Of a DNA stretch of 64,000 nt, positions 26,475 to 35,113 are shown piece after piece. Source of the DNA: Planctomycetota bacterium (GTDB taxonomy: Bacteria; Planctomycetota; SZUA-567); assembly GCA_031261425.1 (NCBI GenBank), contig JAISJR010000018.1, forward strand, positions 21,329-85,328, written 5' to 3'. Numbering within the stretch: position 1 is the first letter of the stretch; every line of letters begins with the position of its first letter. Position numbers and translations under genes: made by a program. Below the pieces are notes generated by a model, which saw only the letters and a list, made by a program, of their open reading frames with translations, had not been told where the DNA came from and did not search any database.

Positions 26475-27528
26475 TGATGTTAGCCTCCATCCATTCATAT
26501 TTCACACCCGCGAACGTCTTCAATATAGCCTCGAAGATTATCCTCGCCCCATCGCACGGCACCGCCATACCGATTTGACGGCGAACGCTCTCTTTCGAGC
26601 CGTTGAACACATAAGTGTCGGGGAAGGTTTGCAAACGTGCGCGTTCACGGTTGGTCAACGCTCGCGGTTCGCTCCAGTGGTAAATATGAGTACCGCCGCC
26701 ACCGCTTCCTGTTACAGTATAGGCGGGCTTGTTCGGGTCAAGGCGTTTATATATCTGACTGATTTTAGTTGCCGTCTTAATTTGAAGTTCCTCCGGCAGA
26801 TTCGCCGTAAACGCATTCTCACCGGGCTTGATACACTCCAAACGCCGCACGACATTTGCAGACTGCTTTGTCAGCTCATTGTTAGGCGCATCAGGCGCAA
26901 TCGGCGGCTTTTCAATCGCTACGCGGCAACTGTTATCAATGCCTTTATACGGCGCGGTGGACGGAACGTGAAACTCCGCGCTTTCGTTTTTGTGTATGCC
27001 AACAATGATAACGCGGTGACGCGCTTGAGGAACGCCGTATTGCTCAAATTTATAAAGGTGCGGAGTGACTACATACCCCGCCGCTCTCATATCGTCAAGA
27101 ATACGCGCAAACGCCTTGCCGTCATTCGCGGTTTGCAATCCACCGACATTTTCAGCGAGAAACCAACGCGGCTGAAAAATAGTCAACGCCTTAACGCCGT
27201 AAGAATACAGCGGACCGTAGACACCATCAAGCCCTTTTTGCTCGCCGACAACGCTGTAATCATTGCAAGGAAATCCGAACGCGAGTGCGTCAATATCGCC
27301 TTGTTGTCCCAGTGATTTTTCAATATCCATCTGCCGAATGTCGCCCCACACGACGCTACCCGGATTATTGCGGCAGATGTTATATGCGTAAGTAGCGCAA
27401 GTATCACTGTCATAGTCGGTAGCCCATTGGTGAACTATTCCGTAATCATCTGTGACTTTGGCGGTCATTGCGCCGTGGGCAATTCCACCGGGACCGCAAA
27501 ACAGCTCGCCTAATCTAAATTTGCTCAT
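26467..27528 (-). CDS. DNA (cytosine-5-)-methyltransferase
   Basis: A 353-residue C5 methyltransferase that should protect host DNA from the co-encoded restriction enzyme. Conserved motifs: I FCGPGG (10-15, SAM binding), IV GFPCN (85-89) with catalytic Cys88 (FPCN instead of the common PPCQ), VI ENV (126-128), VIII QARHR (168-172) and X GMAVP near 325. The target-recognition region between VIII and X is about 100 residues. AGGTG precedes the ATG. It is followed by the overlapping unknown gene and preceded 20 bp away by the small XRE gene, so the regulator-methylase-restriction order is typical of an R-M operon. Confidence 0.93.
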   Translation of the reverse strand: MSKFRLGELFCGPGGIAHGAMTAKVTDDYGIVHQWATDYDSDTCATYAYNICRNNPGSVVWGDIRQMDIEKSLGQQGDIDALAFGFPCNDYSVVGEQKGLDGVYGPLYSYGVKALTIFQPRWFLAENVGGLQTANDGKAFARILDDMRAAGYVVTPHLYKFEQYGVPQARHRVIIVGIHKNESAEFHVPSTAPYKGIDNSCRVAIEKPPIAPDAPNNELTKQSANVVRRLECIKPGENAFTANLPEELQIKTATKISQIYKRLDPNKPAYTVTGSGGGGTHIYHWSEPRALTNRERARLQTFPDTYVFNGSKESVRRQIGMAVPCDGARIIFEAILKTFAGVKYEWMEANIND

Positions 27529-27547
27529 AGACGCACCTCGCTTTCAT

Positions 27548-27757
27548 TTATATCCTTTCGTCATTTGGTAGCACGAACGCTCTTTCAAATTTCGCGCCAA
27601 CGGCTTGGGCTAATTTGTCTAACTCATCTATCGTAAAGATCTGCCGCTCTAACTTAGCACTAAACGCTTGCGGAGATTGCCCCGTCCTACGCGCCAATTC
27701 TGCCTTACTGATATTGAGCCGAGCGCACAACAATCGTATTTGGTCTGAAATACTCAT
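27548..27757 (-). CDS. Small XRE-family HTH protein (R-M control-protein-like)
   Basis: A 69-residue helix-turn-helix protein; the HTH spans about residues 15-36 (ISKAELARRTGQSPQAFSAKLER). Size, position at the head of the operon and the 20-bp gap to the methyltransferase fit the controller (C) proteins that time methylase and nuclease expression. A run of three ATG codons (27757-27763) makes the exact start uncertain; GGGGCGG lies upstream. The operon promoter and any C-box should be in 27764-27860. Function as controller is inference from context. Confidence 0.8.
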   Translation of the reverse strand: MSISDQIRLLCARLNISKAELARRTGQSPQAFSAKLERQIFTIDELDKLAQAVGAKFERAFVLPNDERI

Positions 27758-27956
27758 CATCACCGCCCCAATCTTTCTCCATATTACTCATCATTATACA
27801 TCAAAATGCTTGGCTTGTCAAGTGATAATTTTAGCTTTCGAGATTAAAAAATAGTAAAACGAGGGATTAATTTTGAACAAATTGTAAATTCATACTTGTT
27901 TGCAACAAACCTCCTTGATAAACCGTCCCCGGCGGGGCTAATTTCTTTTTCGCGCT

Positions 27957-28051
27957 ATCCGGCGGTTACGCGCACGGCTTCGCCGTTTCGCTTCACCGCC
28001 GGTTATTCATCATTACGCCCCTGCGGGGCGATTAGTGGAATGATTTATCAA
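27957..28051. repeat. Right boundary hairpin of island 1 and partial copy of the 208-bp element
   Basis: ATCCGGCGGT at 27957-27966 pairs with ACCGCCGGTTAT at 27995-28006. Bases 27991-28010 are the exact reverse complement of 20403-20422. Immediately to the right, GCCCCTGCGGGGCGATTAG plus GGAATGATTTATC (28017-28051) resembles one outer end of the 208-bp element at 33985-34012. The rest of the 27764-28211 gap shows no gene. Confidence 0.65.
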
Positions 28052-28211
28052 AGCATTTCCTCGCCCCGTTACATCGCCGTCGCGGGTTGGCGCTTTTTTT
28101 GGGGGGCGGTGGCAGTTTGATTTAATTTTTGTTCCAATTTCTAGAAAAGAGTTTATGTATAACGGTTACCTGTAAATAGAAAAATACATCAATAACTTTC
28201 TACCGCCGGTT

Positions 28212-31200
28212 TCACGCCGCGTCGTCTCTGGGCGCGGCGGTGAATTGCAACGAGTAGCGGGTGCTGACGCCGGGTTGTTCTTGCGTTACGCCGTAAATGG
28301 TGTCCACCATGCTCATCGTTCGCTTCGAGTGTGAGATGATAATGAATTGCGTGTCGGCGGTGAATTTCCGCACCGCTTCCATAAACCGGTCGATGTTCGA
28401 CTCGTCGAGCGGTCCGTCAACCTCGTCGAGAATACAGAACGGGCTGGGCTTACAGCGGAAAATCGCGAACAGCAACGCCACCGCGCACAACGCCTTTTCG
28501 CCGCCCGACAAAAGCGAAATGCTTTTCGGCGATTTGCCCGGCGGACGCGCGATAATTTCAATGCCGCGCTCGCCCTCGTTTGCAAGCGGTTCGGCGAGGA
28601 CTAATTCCGCCTGTCCGCCGCCGAATAAATAGGTGAACATTTCCTGAAAATTCACTTTCACTTTCTCAAACGTTTCCGCGAATTTCCGGTCGCACTCGCG
28701 GTTAAATTTCTCAATCATCGATAGCAAATCATCGGCGGCGGCTTGAATGTCCTCGCGCTCGACCTGATAAAATTCCGCCCGCGCCTCCAACTCCGCCAAC
28801 TCCTCAATCGCATACATATTCACCGGACCGAGCCGCGCGATTTTGTCGGACAGCGCCTGCACCAAATCGGCGAGCGCCGCGTCGTCGAGCGTGTTGATGT
28901 CGGTGTCCTCAATCATTATCGGCGTCTGCGGTTCGATTAGCGCCTCGCCCGTCGCCGCCGAAAACACCGGCTCGCGCCAATGTTCCCGTGCGACCGCCGC
29001 CAAATCTTCGAGCCCCAATTCGGCGCGCGCTTTTTCCGCCACCGTTTCGAGGCGGACGTTTAATTCGCTGATTTTCACTTGCGCCGCGTTGACGGTCTGA
29101 TACGCCGCGTTCGCCGCGCTTTGCGCTTCTTTTTCTTCGCCGCGCAACCGCTCAAGCCGCTCGCGCAAATCGCGCAATTGCTCTTTGTCGCCGGCGTCTC
29201 CCGTCGCGTCGCGCTTCGCCAATAATTCGACTTCCTGCGCTTTCAGCGCCGACAGGCGCGTTTGCACCGCGGCGTGGTCGCTCGCCGCCGCGCCCGCCGC
29301 CGCCTCGCGCGCCGTCAGTTCCGCCGCGATTTCGCGCTGATTAGTCGCGCACTCTTGCAACCGGCGCGACCATTCGTTGACCGCGCCGGACGCCGCGCCG
29401 CGCCGCTCGCGCCCGCCCGCCAAAGAATTGCCGAGCGCGTCTAAATTTTCCCGCGCCGACTTTTGCGCCGTCAACGTCGCCTGTATTTCCGTCGTCGTCG
29501 CCTGCTCCCGCGCCGCCAACGATGCTTTTTCTGCGGCGAAATTTTCGCGGTCGTTCGCGAACGCCGCGCTTGCATTTTCGAGCCGGATTTTCACCGCGTC
29601 GAAATTCGCGACATCGGCGATGGCGCGTTGATGTTCGCTGTTTTTTACCGACAACTCGCGCTCCAACGCTCCGCCGGTTTGGATTTCGCGCGTCAGTTCG
29701 GCTTCGAGTTCGGCGCGTTCCCGCTCGCTGGTCGCGACTTTTTCCGCGTAACTTTGCCGCGTCGCTTCGCCCGCCGCGAGTTGCGCGGCGAGGTCGGCGA
29801 TTTGCCGCGCCAGCGCGTCTTTTTCGGCGTTGCGGGCGATAAGTCCGCCGCGCTGTTGATTGCCCTGTCCGCCGGTCATCGCGCCGTGCGGACTGATGAC
29901 TTCGCCGTCGAGCGTTACGAGGCGCACGCCCCGCGCCGCGCCGCCGGCGAGTTCCCGCGCCGTCGTCAAGTCCCGCACGATAAGCACGCCGTTTAATAAA
30001 TACGCGACGGCGCGTTCGTATTCGTCGGCGAAATCGACGAGGTCAAACGCTTCGCCGACGACGCCGGCTTGCCGCAAGACCTCGTCGCGGAGCGGCGGGC
30101 GGGGCGAGATGCGGTCGAGCGGCAAAAACGTGGCGCGACCGGCGCGATTTTGTTTGAGATATTGGATGCACTCCTGCGCGCCCGCCGCCGTGCGCGTGAT
30201 TAAATCCTGCGCCGCGCCGCCGAGCGCGGTTTCGATGGCGGTCGCGTATTCCGGCGGGACTTGCAGGATGTCGGCGACCATTCCGAGCAAGTCGCCGATT
30301 TGTCCGCGCTCTTTCGCCAGCAACGCCGCTTTGACGCCGCCGAACGCGCCGTCGTGCGCGTCGGCGAGTTCCTGCAACGTCGCGTGGCGACTGCGGAGCG
30401 CCGATAATTTTTGTTGCCGCTCGGCGAGGGCGGCGACCTCGCGTTCCGCCGCGAGCCGCGCCTGTTTTTCGTTTTCCCGCGCCGCCGTTACGCGCTCGTT
30501 CAACGCCGTGAAATTATTTTTCGCGGCGTCGTATTTTTGTTGCCATTCGGATTTTTCCGCGCCAAGTTCCCGTTCGCGGCGGCGCAACGCTTCTTCATTT
30601 AATAGATGTTCGCGCAGACGCGCCGCGCCGTCGGCGGCGCGGGCGGACGCTTGCGCTTCGGCGGCGCGGATTTCACTGCGGCGCTCGGCAATCGTCAACG
30701 CCGCGTCGCGGAGGGCGGCGATTTTTTGTTCACATTCGTCAAGTTGCCGCTGACGCTCATTCCGTTCGCTGTCCTGTTCGTCGAGAATTTTTTGATACTC
30801 GGCAAGTTCCGCTTCTGCGGCGGCGAGCGCGGTCTGCGCGGCGGTTTCCGCGGCGGCGAGCGCCGTTAATTTTTCGCGCAACGCGGCGGCGCGTTGCGTG
30901 GCTTCTTGTTGCGTCGCCGTCAGATTTTCGCGTTTTTCGGCGGCGGTGGCGAGTTCGATTTGAATCTGATTAAGCGCGGTTTGCAGGGCGCGATATTCAC
31001 GCTCGCCCTGTTCGACCTTTTCCTGTAATGCCAATTCTTCGCCGGTCAGTCCGGTAATCATTTGCGCGAGTTCGGTCTGGCGCGAATTTTTTTGCGCGAA
31101 TAAATTTTCGCCGGACGCTTTTTCTTTTTCGCCCGCGGACAGTTGCGCGAGATAAGTCGTGGCGAGGCGCGTGTAATGCAACGTTTTGCCGGCGCGCAAA

Positions 31201-31862
31201 TCGGCGGCGAGTTGTTGATGACGCTTGGCGTTGCCCGCCTGACGGCTGACGCGCTTGATGTTTTTTTCCAATTCTTCGACGAGGTCGTTGACGCGCAACA
31301 ACGATTGGTTAGTTCGCTCCAAACGGGCGAGCGATTCTTTGCGGCGGACTTTGTATTTGCTGACGCCGGCGGCTTCTTCGAGGACGAGGCGGCGCTCTTC
31401 GGGCTTGGCTTGGAGCAGGGCTTCGACGCGCCCTTGTTCGATGAACGAATAGGCGGACATCCCGACGCCGGTGTCGAGAAAGAGGTCGCGAATATCGCGG
31501 CGGCGGCAGGGCTGTTTGTTGATTTCGTATTCGGAATCGCCGGAGCGGTATAAGCGGCGGGTAACGGCGATTTCGCCGAAAGCGAGCGGCAGGGCGTTGT
31601 CGGCGTTGTCGAAAACGAGCGACACTTCCGCCATGCCGAGCGGCTTGCGCCCCTGGGCGCCGGCGAAAATGACATCCTGCATTTGCGTTCCGCGCAAATT
31701 TTTGGCGCTCGACTCGCCCAACACCCATTTTATCGCGTCAACGACGTTGGACTTGCCGCACCCGTTCGGACCGAGAACGGCGGTGATGCCCGCCGCCATA
31801 TCAAAAGACGTGCGGTCGGCGAAGGATTTGAAACCGTAAAGTTCGACCCGTTTGAGATACAT
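28212..31862 (-). CDS. smc: Chromosome segregation protein SMC
   Basis: SMC forms V-shaped dimers that load with ScpA/ScpB and organise the chromosome. The 1216-residue protein opens with the ATPase N-lobe (MYLKRVELYGFKSFADRT; Walker A GPNGCGKS at 31-38). It continues with long coiled coils (about 165-500 and 680-1030) around a hinge containing GQIGDLLGMVADI and HGAMTGGQ. It closes with the C-lobe: signature LLSGGEKAL from 1117 and Walker B FCILDEVD at 1142-1149. The start at 31862 is preferred over a longer frame because GGAA lies upstream and the added 33 residues derive from a repeat. scpA and scpB are not adjacent. Confidence 0.96.
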   Translation of the reverse strand: MYLKRVELYGFKSFADRTSFDMAAGITAVLGPNGCGKSNVVDAIKWVLGESSAKNLRGTQMQDVIFAGAQGRKPLGMAEVSLVFDNADNALPLAFGEIAVTRRLYRSGDSEYEINKQPCRRRDIRDLFLDTGVGMSAYSFIEQGRVEALLQAKPEERRLVLEEAAGVSKYKVRRKESLARLERTNQSLLRVNDLVEELEKNIKRVSRQAGNAKRHQQLAADLRAGKTLHYTRLATTYLAQLSAGEKEKASGENLFAQKNSRQTELAQMITGLTGEELALQEKVEQGEREYRALQTALNQIQIELATAAEKRENLTATQQEATQRAAALREKLTALAAAETAAQTALAAAEAELAEYQKILDEQDSERNERQRQLDECEQKIAALRDAALTIAERRSEIRAAEAQASARAADGAARLREHLLNEEALRRRERELGAEKSEWQQKYDAAKNNFTALNERVTAARENEKQARLAAEREVAALAERQQKLSALRSRHATLQELADAHDGAFGGVKAALLAKERGQIGDLLGMVADILQVPPEYATAIETALGGAAQDLITRTAAGAQECIQYLKQNRAGRATFLPLDRISPRPPLRDEVLRQAGVVGEAFDLVDFADEYERAVAYLLNGVLIVRDLTTARELAGGAARGVRLVTLDGEVISPHGAMTGGQGNQQRGGLIARNAEKDALARQIADLAAQLAAGEATRQSYAEKVATSERERAELEAELTREIQTGGALERELSVKNSEHQRAIADVANFDAVKIRLENASAAFANDRENFAAEKASLAAREQATTTEIQATLTAQKSARENLDALGNSLAGGRERRGAASGAVNEWSRRLQECATNQREIAAELTAREAAAGAAASDHAAVQTRLSALKAQEVELLAKRDATGDAGDKEQLRDLRERLERLRGEEKEAQSAANAAYQTVNAAQVKISELNVRLETVAEKARAELGLEDLAAVAREHWREPVFSAATGEALIEPQTPIMIEDTDINTLDDAALADLVQALSDKIARLGPVNMYAIEELAELEARAEFYQVEREDIQAAADDLLSMIEKFNRECDRKFAETFEKVKVNFQEMFTYLFGGGQAELVLAEPLANEGERGIEIIARPPGKSPKSISLLSGGEKALCAVALLFAIFRCKPSPFCILDEVDGPLDESNIDRFMEAVRKFTADTQFIIISHSKRTMSMVDTIYGVTQEQPGVSTRYSLQFTAAPRDDAA

Positions 31863-31879
31863 CGGCGCGTAGTTCCATT

Positions 31880-32180
31880 GAAAAGAACGTATCCACGAAT
31901 TTTCACGAATTAGACGAATTAAAACGAAACCGAGCGAAGCGAAGGTTAGTGGGCTTTCCAAATTTTTTGTTTCTCACAGAGGCACGGAGACACAGAGTTC
32001 CACAGAGAAAAAATGAATTTGTTTAATTCTTTTTTTCTCTTTTCTCTCTCCGCGCCTCTGTGGCTCTGTGAGAAATCTCTTGCTCTCAATTCGTGTTAAT
32101 TCGTGTAATTCGTGGACAAAAAATCTCTCTTTTTTATTCGTAAAAATTCGCGTCTTGGGGTTGACTGCGTAACACGAGTT
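31880..32180. repeat. CACGAATT and CACAGAGG palindromic repeat block
   Basis: No gene is seen in this 340-base gap. From about 31890: CCACGAATTTTCACGAATTA, the GAGCGAAGCGAAGG core and CTTTCCAAATTTTT (inverted match to about 9105-9170). Then TTTCTCACAGAGGCACGGAG faces CTCCGCGCCTCTGTGGCTCTGTGAG. Finally AATTCGTGTTAATTCGTGTAATTCGTGG closes the outer palindrome in two overlapping pieces. Confidence 0.7.
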
Positions 32181-32203
32181 ATAAATTTTCCCCGTGCCCC
32201 GCC

Positions 32204-33793
32204 TTACAACTTGCAGTAAAACACTTTTTCGACGCCGCCGACGCCGAGGAGTTTTTTCAGCAAGTCGTCGGTCGCCGGCTGGTCGATGGCGATGGTCATA
32301 CTCGCCCGTTGGCGGCTGGTGAGCGCGCCGACTTCCATATGTTCGATGTTGACGCCCGCTTCGCCGATGAGCGTCCCGAATTTGCCGACGTAACCCGGCG
32401 TGTCGGGATAGCGCAAAAAGAGCAAGTGTTTTCCCAGCCGCATATCAATGTCGGCGTCGTCAAGCCGAATCAGCCGGAAAATTTGGTCGCCCGAAACCGT
32501 GCCGCCCACCACCGTCGTTACCTCGGCGCTCCGCAACGTTACGTCCACGCGATTGTGATAAACCGGTCCCGCCGCCTGCGCGCCGCTGGCGACCGCCAAC
32601 CCGCGCTCTTTGGCGAGCGACAAGGCGTTGACTATGTTTAAGCCGCCGAGTCCCGATTTTTCCAACACGCCAATCACCGCCGCCGCGCTGACTTCGCCGG
32701 TGTCTTTGCCGTCAAAGACCTCGCCGCGGCAGTTGACCTCGACCGCCACCGGCGCGCCGCGCAACAGCGTCGCCGCGATTTTCGCCAACTTTTCCGCCAA
32801 CTCGACGTAAGCCGTCAAACTTTTTTCGTGCGTAATCGACAAATTCACCGCGTTGATAATTTCGCCGCGCCGGAAATACGCGACGACTTGTTCCGCCATT
32901 TGCAGACCGCAACGCTCTTCGGCTTCTTCGGTCGAAGCGCCGAGATGCGGCGTCAGCAAAATGTTTTTGACGCCAATCAGCGGACTGTCGGCGAGCGGCT
33001 CTTGGGCGAAAACGTCGAGTCCCGCGCCGGCGAGATGTCCCGCCTTGACCGCCTCGGCTAACGCGGCTTCGTCGATGATGCCGCCGCGCGCGCAGTTGAC
33101 AATCCGCGCGCCTTTTTTCATTTTGGCGATGAAGGCGGCGTTGACCAAGTTGCGCGTTTCGTCCGTCAGCGGCGTGTGAATGGTGATGAAATCGGCGAGC
33201 GCGGCGAGTTCGTCGAGCGTTACCAAACGCACGCCGATTTGTCGCGCGCGGTCGGCGGATAAAAACGGGTCGTTGGCGACGATTTTCATACCGGCGGCGG
33301 TCATCACTTTGGCGACGTGCGAGCCGATGCGTCCCATCCCGATTAAGCCGAGCGTTTTTTCATAGACCTCGGCGCCGACCAAATCCTTCTTTTCCCATTT
33401 GCCCTCGTGCATCAGCCGGTCGGCGCGCGCCGTGTTGCGGGCGCAGGCGAAGATGAGGGCGAGCGCTTGCTCGGCGGCGGACGTGGTGTTGCCGAACGGC
33501 GTGTTCATCACGACGATGCCTTTTTCCGTCGCCGCTTTTTTGTCGATGTTGTCGGTGCCGACGCCGGCGCGTCCGATAAGTTTTAGCCGCGCGCCCGCTT
33601 TTTCGACGGCGGCGCGGGTAACGGTCGTGCCGCTACGAATCAGCAGGGCGTCGAGGTCGCCGATTTTTTCGAGCAACTCGTCGGGCGCGTATTTGCCGCG
33701 CACTTCGACGGCGTCCGCGCCGAATTCTTTTTTCAACAGTTCCAAACCGCTACCCTTGATGTTGTCGGCGGCGGCGATGCGCAAAGTCGTCAT
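32204..33793 (-). CDS. serA: D-3-phosphoglycerate dehydrogenase, long form
   Basis: SerA oxidises 3-phosphoglycerate with NAD in the first step of serine synthesis. At 529 residues it is the long form: substrate domain, Rossmann NAD domain (GMGRIG at 152-157), the extra allosteric substrate-binding domain (about 315-450) and a C-terminal ACT domain (about 455-529, from MRLGKHLLFLRYPDTPGYVG). Catalytic Arg, Glu and His lie in NCARGG, GLDVFAQEPL and TPHLGAST. The full ACT domain suggests serine feedback inhibition. AAAGGAAT precedes the ATG. It is downstream of no other ser gene and appears monocistronic. Confidence 0.96.
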   Translation of the reverse strand: MTTLRIAAADNIKGSGLELLKKEFGADAVEVRGKYAPDELLEKIGDLDALLIRSGTTVTRAAVEKAGARLKLIGRAGVGTDNIDKKAATEKGIVVMNTPFGNTTSAAEQALALIFACARNTARADRLMHEGKWEKKDLVGAEVYEKTLGLIGMGRIGSHVAKVMTAAGMKIVANDPFLSADRARQIGVRLVTLDELAALADFITIHTPLTDETRNLVNAAFIAKMKKGARIVNCARGGIIDEAALAEAVKAGHLAGAGLDVFAQEPLADSPLIGVKNILLTPHLGASTEEAEERCGLQMAEQVVAYFRRGEIINAVNLSITHEKSLTAYVELAEKLAKIAATLLRGAPVAVEVNCRGEVFDGKDTGEVSAAAVIGVLEKSGLGGLNIVNALSLAKERGLAVASGAQAAGPVYHNRVDVTLRSAEVTTVVGGTVSGDQIFRLIRLDDADIDMRLGKHLLFLRYPDTPGYVGKFGTLIGEAGVNIEHMEVGALTSRQRASMTIAIDQPATDDLLKKLLGVGGVEKVFYCKL

Positions 33794-33995
33794 AAGCGAT
33801 TCCTTTCGGGTTAGAGTTTAGAGCGCAAAGTTTAGAGTTTAGAGTTGAGCGGTGGAGTCATTTTTAATAATGCGCGAAGCGCAATCCGATTTTATTCCCC
33901 TCTACGGAGGGGCTGGGGCGGACTATCCGCTGGCATCGCAACGCTCTGTTTTATATGTCGCGATGACGGGGTGGTGATAAATTTATTCCGCTAAT

Positions 33996-34202
33996 CGCCC
34001 CGCAGGGGCGGCGCGTAACAGCCCAGCGCAACGCGCTGGGTAAAAAGTCACCCATAAAAATACGCGCCCTGCAAGGGCAATGCAAAAAACTCCACTGCCC
34101 TTACAGGGCGCATTTTTCGGCAACGCTAACCCAGCCCGCCGGAAAATCAAAGAGCCGATTTTCCTCTGGGCTGGGCTGTTACACTCTGCCGCTTCGCGGC
34201 GA
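33996..34202. repeat. About 208-bp multi-hairpin repeat element, copy 2 (inverted)
   Basis: Reverse-complement copy of 14063-14270 with scattered substitutions and the same nested hairpins, differences often being compensated across a stem. It is embedded in outer arms of GTTTAGAGTTGAG (from 33815) and CTCAACTCTAAACTC (to 34340), so the entire 33800-34340 gap is one large palindrome. The only open reading frame here is repeat-derived; no gene is supported in 33794-34307. Confidence 0.8.
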
Positions 34203-34307
34203 TTGGCGGAATAATTTATCCACCACCCCGTCAATTGGCGATAGAACCGCCAATTGCCACCCCTCCATAGAGGGGAATTAAATTTGCCGCGCTTCGCGCT
34301 CATTCTT

Positions 34308-34988
34308 TCAACTCTCAACTCTCAACTCTAAACTCTCCCTTTGTAGCCAGTCCAAATTTTGGTTAATCGCGTCGAAAGCGTCGATGCGCCAATCGGCGAG
34401 CGACAAGTCCTGATTGCCGGAGGTCGGGTTGCGATAGGCGACGCAGAACATCGCCGCGCGTTTCGCCGCCAACACGCCGGTCGCCGCGTCTTCGATGACC
34501 GCGCACTCCGCCGGCTCGCTTCGCACCGCCGCCGCCGCGCGTAAAAAAATGTCCGGCGCCGGTTTGCTGTGCGGCAAATCCTCGCCGGAAACCAGCGCGT
34601 CGAAAAATTCGGCGATTTGCAACTTGCCCAAAATCAAACGAATCAAATCCCACGACGAAGACGACGCCACGGCGGTTTTGACGCGCCGGTCTTTGAGCAA
34701 CGCGAGCAACGCCGGAACGCCCGCCACCGGTCGCAAGTCGGCGGCGCGAAACATCGGCAACAACAGCGCGTCGTGCGCCGCGCGGAGTTCGTCCACCGAT
34801 TGGCGCAAATTAAATTTCCGCCGGTAATGCGCCCACGAGTCCGGCGTGCTTAACCCGACGCAATGCTCGACATCCGCGAGCGTCGCCGTTACGCCCGCCG
34901 TCCGCAACGTCGCGAGGTCCACTTCAAAATGCAACGGCTGACTGTTCACTAACACGCCGTCCATATCAAAAATTACGGTGTTACGCAT
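34308..34988 (-). CDS. HAD-family phosphatase, beta-phosphoglucomutase-like
   Basis: A 226-residue haloacid dehalogenase-like hydrolase with a helical cap. Motif I is DMDGV (8-12; nucleophile Asp8, acid/base Asp10), motif II lies in VASSSSWDL, motif III is the Lys in HSKPAPDIF and motif IV is VIEDAATGV. The family includes beta-phosphoglucomutases and small sugar-phosphate or phosphoglycolate phosphatases; the substrate cannot be assigned. GGAGTT precedes the ATG. The last residues (LELRVES) are encoded by the GAGTT/CTCAA spacer repeat, so the true end of the ancestral protein was probably shorter. Confidence 0.88.
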   Translation of the reverse strand: MRNTVIFDMDGVLVNSQPLHFEVDLATLRTAGVTATLADVEHCVGLSTPDSWAHYRRKFNLRQSVDELRAAHDALLLPMFRAADLRPVAGVPALLALLKDRRVKTAVASSSSWDLIRLILGKLQIAEFFDALVSGEDLPHSKPAPDIFLRAAAAVRSEPAECAVIEDAATGVLAAKRAAMFCVAYRNPTSGNQDLSLADWRIDAFDAINQNLDWLQRESLELRVES

Positions 34989-35009
34989 TGGGGGAACTCC
35001 TGTTAATCA

Positions 35010-35112
35010 ATTAAAAATTACAAATTAAAAATGTCGGATTGAACTTGAAAGATGCGCGAAGCGAATTTGAAAAATAAAAACTCCACAATTTTTAATTTTT
35101 AATTGTGAATTG
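35010..35112. repeat. AATTAAAAATT palindrome with GCGAAGCG core
   Basis: AATTAAAAATTACAAATTAAAAAT faces CAATTTTTAATTTTTAATTGTG across GATGCGCGAAGCGAATTTG. Same family as 13040-13160 and 41732-41846; both arms are described in overlapping pieces. Confidence 0.6.
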
Positions 35113-35113
35113 C

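Noticed and set aside
33983..34318. Open frame of 111 codons on the minus strand
   Set aside because: It is encoded entirely by the 208-bp hairpin element and its flanks, with no ribosome-binding site or family resemblance.
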